From contig WAID01000001.1 of NCBI GenBank assembly GCA_016584495.1, positions 1,488,001 through 1,552,000 on the forward strand: 64,000 nucleotides of DNA. The letters run 5' to 3'. Source of the stretch: Celoporthe dispersa. Taxonomy: Eukaryota; Ascomycota; Sordariomycetes; Diaporthales; Cryphonectriaceae. The position numbers were made by a program, and so were the translations under genes. Under the pieces are notes generated by a model. It was given only the letters and a program-made list of their open reading frames with translations. It had not been told where the DNA came from and ran no database searches. Each line of letters begins with the position of its first letter. Position 1 is the first letter of the stretch. This document shows, piece by piece, positions 57,156 through 64,000 of this stretch.

Positions 57156-60100
57156 CCTTCTTGTTTCTCCCTCCCACGGAGTAGGTGCCGAGGAGGGAGG
57201 AAGCAACTGGACTGGAGACCCTGAAATAGAACAGCACCTGGCTGCGCGACAAGGGCCTATTCTTGCCAATCTATCACGGAAGCAGACAAAGATGGACAGG
57301 TGACGGATCAACGGCTCCGGGGCTCTGGTACAGGAGGAGCTGGGTGATCACATAGCACAATGTCTTTCTCCAGTCGATGATGGTCTGCAGATCGTTCCAC
57401 CTGGGGGGGGGGGGGAGGGTGGTGCTACATGACAGCTGTCACGGGTCTTACCATGAAGGTCGCGCAACTGCGATGAGAGTCTGGCCTGCAAGCTGGACAC
57501 CGGGAAGAGCGAAAAGAGGGAGAGCAAAAAAAAAAAAAAAGGTTTGAAAGAGAAAGAAAAAGAAAAAAGAAAAAAAGGTCTCTCGTCGCATGTGCTCGGT
57601 CAAAACACCCGGTACCACCCCGGGGAGGTCAAAAAGGAGAACCATAGTACATACCACAGGACATCTCCGCGGGGATGTCATCCAAGACATGCATGCATTG
57701 CGTCGTCGTCCCAGAGTACATGCAGCAGGTACAGCCGTGCATTGGGCGAAAGATGGAGGGGTGGTTTGTAAGTACGTACCTTAGTGTCCACAAGGCGGTA
57801 TGCGTGTCTCTGATCGATCTGCCACCCCCTCGCCAAAAAGGCGACGGCGCCGAGAGAATACCGTAGCAGCGTAGGAGCCAGATCGCGAGCTAAAGCTTTG
57901 TCATCGACGTCCCTCGTCCGGCTCGTCAGTCGTCCAGCGCGCCTTTCCCCGGCAGGCGAAATGCAGTCTGACAATCCGGCTGGCTGGCTGTCTGGGGATC
58001 TAGTCAGCCGTTCCGCGTCGAAGCTCGGTCGATGACAAGTGGCGACGACGAGGGGCCGTAAGGAGGGAGGAACGAGGGTGGGGGAGGGGGGAGGCAGAGG
58101 AGGCATGCTGGGGCCCTCTGCATGGCGGCTTTGTACTGCGATGTATCTCCGGTTTAGCGGGCAGTCGAGTCGAGCCCCAAGCAGATGCTACCGTAATACT
58201 TGCCTCCTGGTGGATGAGTGGCTGGACGCCGCCCCCCTCCCCGGCACCTTGAAGGCCTACTTACAAGGTGAAATAAGCCGTCTCTCTCTGCTGGTGGCCC
58301 TGGCCCTGGCCCAGGCCGGTGTGGGTGGGAGACGTGAACAGCCGTCTTCACGCTGCAGGGCGAACGCAAATCTCCCTCGTGGCCACCCTGTTGGATCGGC
58401 AGTTGTGAACCTGAATAGCGAGGCACGCCTGCGTCTTGGGATTTGGGGTTTCTCTGGCGCAGGCACATGAGACGAACATGCGTTCAACCTGCCCGGGTTT
58501 CGTGTTGACGATGGAGGGACAGTACAATAAGATGCATGTATAGCAGCATCAGCCAGGCGATCCGATTAGTCGAGAAGCCTCGTTCATGCACAAGAGGAAA
58601 ACGCTTGGTCGGTCAGCCCGCCCGTCAGCTTCTGTTGGTTGCAGCTGGTGACAGGCTTCAGAGCTGGGTCTGTATGTAAGCGAGAGTACCCTTATGGCCC
58701 CCTCCCCCTTGGCATACTGCAGAGGTGAGGTGAGGAGGAAGAGAAGCAATTCTTCACTGCCCACGGACACGAGCCGCGCAGTGGTTGGTCTGGTCCCTGC
58801 GCATAGGGCTGAGGCAGTGCCCAGCGAGGATCACTGCTTAGCATTGTGACTGCTGCTGAGCCAGCCTAACGCTCCACCGCCTTGGGTACTCTTTACTTAT
58901 TTTTGGGGGGGGGAAAGGGGGGGGTCCAATGTCAGCCAGCACCCACTAAACATCACCACAAAGGTGAGGAAGCCTACCTTTCAAGACTACCCTATTTTTT
59001 CCCTTCTTTCTCCCTCGCTTTTGCCGACAGTCGAAAAAGGCGCCCACACACTTCTTACTTATCAATTCACTAAGGAAAGAAAGAAAAAAAAGAACCCCCC
59101 TCTCGCTTCTAAATCAATGGCCTGATTCGTCGGCCCCCGTTTGGGCTTGGTGACCCCGGCTGAGATTCCCTAGTCGGCCCTTCCTGCGGTGACTCTACGC
59201 CGGCGGCGGCTTCTCTGTAAGCTGATGCCGGACGCTGGCCGTCGCACGCAGCAGTAGTAGCACGGTGCGTGGGCTTGGATTTCCCTCGGATGGACTTGGT
59301 TGGCTTGACCGCTTTCTCTCTCCCGCGCAACACCCTGCGAGGGACGCACCGCTTACTGAGTTGTTGTGCACTTTTTTGTGCTCATGGTAGGGGGAAACAC
59401 GCAAACAGTGGGTGTGTGTGTGTGTTTTGTCCGTCTGATATCTCGAGAGGGGGGGCAGAGCTTGGAGCTTGGAGCCCCGCAGCTAGAGAGAGAAAGAACG
59501 AACTCGGGCGACCAGCGAGATCCACATCGGCGGGTCGGTGCGTGGGAAGAACGAATGTGGATCTCCTCCTTCCTCCTGTTCTCAAGGTTCCCCCCCCCCA
59601 CCCTGAACTCGAACTCGAAGGGAGCAGAGCACAGTGCCACCCAGCAATACATTGTAGTAGTTTGGGGGGGGGCGAGGGGTGGGGATGCTCTCCCCAGGGA
59701 GGACAAAGGATCAATCGCCAAGACGTAACGCCAACCTCACTCAGGCTTGTACGATCTATCTATGGCACAGTGTCGGCTCCTGAACTTTGATCCCTAGTAT
59801 TGTGTGCTTCATAGTACATTATGGTATGAGTTGAAGTTATGCGTGATGCACCTCAGAAACACGTACAGCTTCTTTTTTTTTTCCTCCTCCCCCTCTCTTC
59901 TTCTCTTCCTTTTTTTGTCGGGGCCTCGGCATGCGGGAGTGCCTGACAATCACAAGCGTCGATCATCCAGTGAATGGGACCCTCCCGGACTGGCGAGGCT
60001 CCCGACCTGGCGAGCGCGGTCGCCCGTTTCGGGGACCACCAGAACGTGACTGAGGTGAGGTGAACCAGTGCTAACCAACTAGTATATGCGATGAGTGCGC

Positions 60101-60556
60101 AGCGAGGAGGGAGAGGCGGGGAGGGGAGGGAGAACCTTTGCGTAGCAGCGGCACGAGCGGGTAATAGAGTTTCATACCGTACCGTGGTAACGTTCACCTG
60201 GGCTTGCACGACGGATCTCACCGGCAGGCGGCAACAATGCAGCACGAGCGGGCAGCGAGCTCCTTGCAAAAAAAGAAAGAGCCTGCAACGTGGGCTGTGT
60301 GTGTCAGATCGTCCATAAGTTTTGGGCCGAGTCGCCAGAGACTCTACAGGGTGGAGCAGCATGACTTGGGTTCTCGCCCCAAAAACACAGATCTTCTTCT
60401 CGATTGGGGGTTGTTTGTATTAAGGGATGATGGCCCGTAACATCAGAGTCAGCATTCTCTATTTAGGAGACCAAGGTGATAGACTACTATTGGCACGGTA
60501 AAAGTTGCCTTACCATCATGGATATTCTTTCTAAGTTTATTTCCGATGCCTTACTG

Positions 60557-60591
60557 GGAAAGGGAAAAGGAAAGGAAAAGGAAAGGAAAAG
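60557..60591. repeat. GGAAAA/GGAAA tandem repeat
   Basis: Alternating GGAAAA and GGAAA units, purine-only on the + strand. Confidence 0.8.
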
Positions 60592-62191
60592 CAAAAAAGG
60601 TAGTGTTCACGGCCGTAACTCGATGCAAAGAGACCCTGCTGGTTTAGACTTGACAGCTGAGAGAGCTGCATGGTGGTGGGACAGGTTGGCCCCTTGGGTT
60701 CTGACAAGTCGCCAAAGTACTGCTTAGCACAGACAAGAGGAGAAGAGAGCATTCTCAAACACCAAACGCCCGCTGTAAGGGCGTCCTCTGCCCAACGGGT
60801 GCCCAGCTAAAACATGAAGCGAGGTCATAGAGGAGGGAGCCCCCATCTCGGCGGGCAGCCCTAAGCCACGCGCCTCCATTGGCTGCCTGGTCAGAGGCTC
60901 AATTGGCCCTGTCATTCGGGGCGAATCCCCGTTCAGCCTCGGAGTGTTTCACCGCCTGAGTTTGTTCACCACTCACCGAGAATGTTGGGGCCGCCCTGCC
61001 TCGGTGGGTCAGGACTGTCCTGGGAGAGAGGCAGAGTCCTTGCCGCCGTCCGTCTCTTGTTTGTTTGCGCAGAGGCACGTCGACACCTCTCCCTCAGGTA
61101 GTGGAGCCGTATACTCAGGTAACAGCACAGTAGGGATAAATCACCCTCGCCTGCCAAGCCTTGAGCACAAATGAGCCGGGGAGAAAAAATCCGGGGGAGA
61201 GAGAGACACACAACACAGAGAGAGAGAGGAAGGGACGAGCTGCCCCAGTCCGGTCAAACCCTGGCAACAAGAAGCACTGTACGAAAAGCTACTTAGACCT
61301 TTCCTGGGCGGGGAGGCGGGCGAGAGAACATGCCCTATCAACACTTCTTGTTGCCTGCCTCGTATTCTCCTGCAGACGCCGAAAGTCTCGGATCCCTCTT
61401 ACCACAGGGCTACACTGTCGTCAGAGAGGTAGAGAGGGAGACGAGAGCCGACAAATCGACCCACCAAGGAGCTAGTGCGTGTCGTCACACGCCTCTGCGT
61501 GTCACGACGCTTCGGTAGGTGACTCTGCCGCTCAGCATGATCAGGTTGGAGTCAGCCAGGGGATCACACATAGCAAACAAGTCGAGAAGCCGGAGTGATG
61601 TCAACTGCCTGCCCGCCCGCCCCCAAAAATGAAAACAAGGCCCCAGGGCACGACACGACATAGCAGGGCATCGGCTCCGCACCCCAATCCTGCGAGACGG
61701 TTGGGGGAATGGGCGGGTGGATGGCTGTCTTTGCCTGGCACCTGGGCCTGGCCTGGGCCCGAGGAGGGAAAGAGAAGAGAAGAAGAAGAAGAAAAAAAGG
61801 GCCCCCAGCTTGGCCGGATCGCCGCCGAGGGCACACCACTAAACCTCCCAGTGAGTACCCCCCAAGAACTTTAGACCTTACGAAGGCTAATGCTAATCCC
61901 TTCCGGGGCTGGCAGATACCGCCTTACCGCCCGGACTGGCGAGCTAGTCTGGATCTGTAGCGATAGGATTTCCAGATAGAGGGGCAGTGCGAGACACTGG
62001 ATTCTGGAACACGGCAATCTACGAGGTCTCCGCACTCTCCCAGGAGCAAGAGGAGGGGGGGGAGAGGAGAGGAGAGGAGGGGTCGTTGCGGTGAGGGAGA
62101 AAAGAAGGGAAAAAAATAAATTAAACCATTGCAAGAGGAAATGTATGTATTTAATTGAAGACGAGAGTCAATTTCCCCTATTCTTCTCAAG

Positions 62192-62194
<3 letters not shown>

Positions 62195-62245
<51 letters not shown>

Positions 62246-62260
62246 TGTGTGTCTGTCTCT
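62195..62260. repeat. (CT)n/(GT)n compound microsatellite
   Basis: About 17 CT units switch to about 12 GT units. This is the longest dinucleotide repeat of the window. Confidence 0.95.
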
Positions 62261-63639
62261 CCGCCCCCCGCCCCCCTCTCTCCCCTCTTTCTCTTTCTCG
62301 CTCACCGTTGAGACTCCTTTTCCCACATAGTACGAGATACCCGGAACTTTTAGGGCGGGTGATTGGAGACGGGGCACTGCGGCGGTGCGCGATGAATGAG
62401 ATGTGGGGGGTGGTCTTTTTGACAAGGCGGGTGATCCAGCCGACGAGTTCCGCCTGGGAGGGCAGGGCCAGGACACGATGAGGAGGGAATGTGTGGTTCC
62501 CGCCCCCGCCCTACCTGCGGATGAGCGGACTTCCACAGATACGGACCAATACATGCGTGGGGAGGAAGTAATGAATCAGGATTCTAATGACAGTTGAGTG
62601 ACTTGTTCATCCTTGTGTACCAATCGTGGTCATGAGCAATGGATGAACGCCAGCGGGAGGCCGAGGGACAAAGCCAGTGCTATTTCGAGGTTCGAAACGC
62701 ATTGACAGTTCCATAGTCATCTCGACTGAGGCGGCGGACGGGCCACCTACTAAGGCCCGTTCTGAAGTCGCCTCCGGAGCCGGTTCAATTAACACCCCTG
62801 GCAGAGAGAGAGAAGAGAGTAAAAGAGAGCCAAAAAGAAAAAAAACATTCTTCAGACGGATGATGACCTTGTTCTATTTGTGTCGAGGAAGGCAAGAGAG
62901 GCTATAAGGCATTGTATAGTAATGTCCACCAGAGAAACCTCACTGCCTGTAGGTTTCTGATGAACCCCCTCAGAAACTTTCGGGGAAGAAGAAAAAAAGA
63001 AAAAGAGAAAAAAAAAAAAAAAGGCTGGTTCTCGACAAAGTGAGTGACCAAAGGACTCAAAGGGTCTTCTGACAACAAAATGCACCTAGACCAAATGATG
63101 CTGGGCCGTCGATCCATGTTCCCTGCTGCGATGCACACAGGCCAGAGACAGGCCTCATGTAGCCTGAAGTAGCTCCCCGACCTGGTCCCAGCAGCTGGGT
63201 GCTGCCGGCTCGGCTTTTTCTGATTCACCTGCGCTGGGCCAAACACCAGCTCAGCGGGCTGTCTCAACTTGAGGCGCTGAAGAACAAGCCTGACAGGCTG
63301 GATGACAGGACCTGGGGCCTGGCAGGCTTACCATGGCTACTGCGAGGTACGTTTCCCCCTGCCCTTAGGGAGGTACATGCCGGAACATCAAGGGGGTTCC
63401 ACTCCTCGGCTGCGCTAGGCCAAGGCTGGCTGCTCAGGTCCCAGTCCATGCCTGCAGTGCCATCATACTGTATCCACCCTTGTCTCGCTGCAGCATCCCC
63501 CGGTCCCTCTTATGTACTGTGGTGTGGGTGTGTGTGTGTGGTGCCTTGTCCTCGCTACGCCCTCTGCTGCTACTGCAACTGCTGCTGCGCTATGTACTGG
63601 GCGTCGCCTGGTGTGGTGCCTCGCTCTCCCATCGCCTCA

Positions 63640-64000
63640 ACACTAGACAACTCTATACCTCAGTTCTACTGACCGACTGCACACCATACGAAGTACCTCC
63701 TCTCCTCCCACTTCCTCCGCCTCTCCTTCAACCTAGGCCGGGTAGCACAGCTGGCTTGGTCCCCAAAGGAGCTCTACTCTCCTCCGCCCTTTAACCTCTT
63801 CACCTCCTCCACTTCCTCACACCTACCTCCTGATTCACCCTCCAAACCCTCCTCACCTCCTCGGCCTGGCCTCTCTCTCTCTCTCTCTCCCTCCTGGCCC
63901 TCGCCCTGCCTCTCTCGAGACAGACTGAAAGAACAGACCCGACCAGTCATGTAGTGCTGTGCTGCCTTTCACTCAACACCAAACAACTCACAACTCCCTC
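63640..64000 (+). promoter_or_regulatory. CT-rich stretch, probable leader of a gene beyond the right edge
   Basis: Long CT/CCT-rich, purine-poor sequence on the + strand resembles the pyrimidine-rich leader before the KIN4-type gene at the left of the window. The function is inferred from composition only. Confidence 0.35.

Larger units (their letters stand above)
52802..64000. other. Eleven-kilobase region without a supportable gene
   Basis: Open frames are numerous but run through microsatellites and homopolymers (A19 at 55321-55339, G12 near 57403-57414, CT/GT at 62195-62260) and show no domain. Two short stretches look locally exon-like (53392-53471 and 56333-56401) and are discussed as findings. 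From about 63640 the + strand turns strongly CT-rich, as in fungal promoters and leaders, suggesting a + strand gene beginning beyond the window edge. No rRNA, tRNA or transposon was recognised. Confidence 0.5.

Overview
The window is nuclear DNA of a filamentous ascomycete, most likely a Sordariomycete. The evidence is short spliceosomal introns (about 55-220 nt) with GTAAGT/GTATGT-type donors and GCTGAC-type branch sites, GC-rich coding sequence, CT-rich leaders, many (CA)n/(CT)n microsatellites, and a recognisable abaA-type TEA/ATTS conidiation regulator. Nothing bacterial, viral or transposon-like was recognised. I could not settle the order or genus by reading.

Layout, left to right: a long CT-rich leader (1-2537); a KIN4-type Ser/Thr kinase (+, 2538-6180); an unrecognised single-pass membrane protein with a polyglutamine tract (-, 7724-9534); PIG-P/Gpi19 of GPI-anchor synthesis (-, 12266-13225); the CORVET subunit Vps8 (-, 13603-18679); a GPALPP/DUF3752 protein (+, 19257-20412) head to head with VPS8; a membrane RING-H2 E3 ligase (-, 21153-22735); a 5-kb gene-poor stretch; a PPIH-type cyclophilin (+, 27696-28795); a secreted DUF7492 protein with a mature N-terminal histidine (-, 29529-30929); a 4.4-kb gene-free stretch; AbaA (-, 35295-39137); the rRNA-processing protein Mrd1 (-, 40242-43012) head to head with an LC8 dynein light chain (+, 43684-44417); an MFS sugar/quinate-type transporter (+, 45652-47795); a METTL21-type lysine methyltransferase (-, 48590-49695); an unrecognised 337-residue protein (-, 51788-52801); then about 11 kb without a gene I can support, ending in CT-rich sequence that looks like the leader of a gene beyond the right edge.

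These are mostly unlinked housekeeping genes plus one developmental regulator. I see no biosynthetic cluster, defence island or mobile element.

The strongest unexpected signal is technical or evolutionary. Six genes (KIN4, the polyQ membrane protein, VPS8, GPALPP, RING, abaA) together need twelve single-base corrections, nearly all in short homopolymers, to join well-conserved halves. Applying them makes every one of these genes an exact multiple of three and restores plausible termini. The other genes (PIG-P, cyclophilin, DUF7492, MRD1, LC8, transporter, methyltransferase, the 51.8-kb ORF) need none. I read this as uncorrected homopolymer error in the assembly; decay of all six genes is much less likely. 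Lengths given for those six are the corrected ones.
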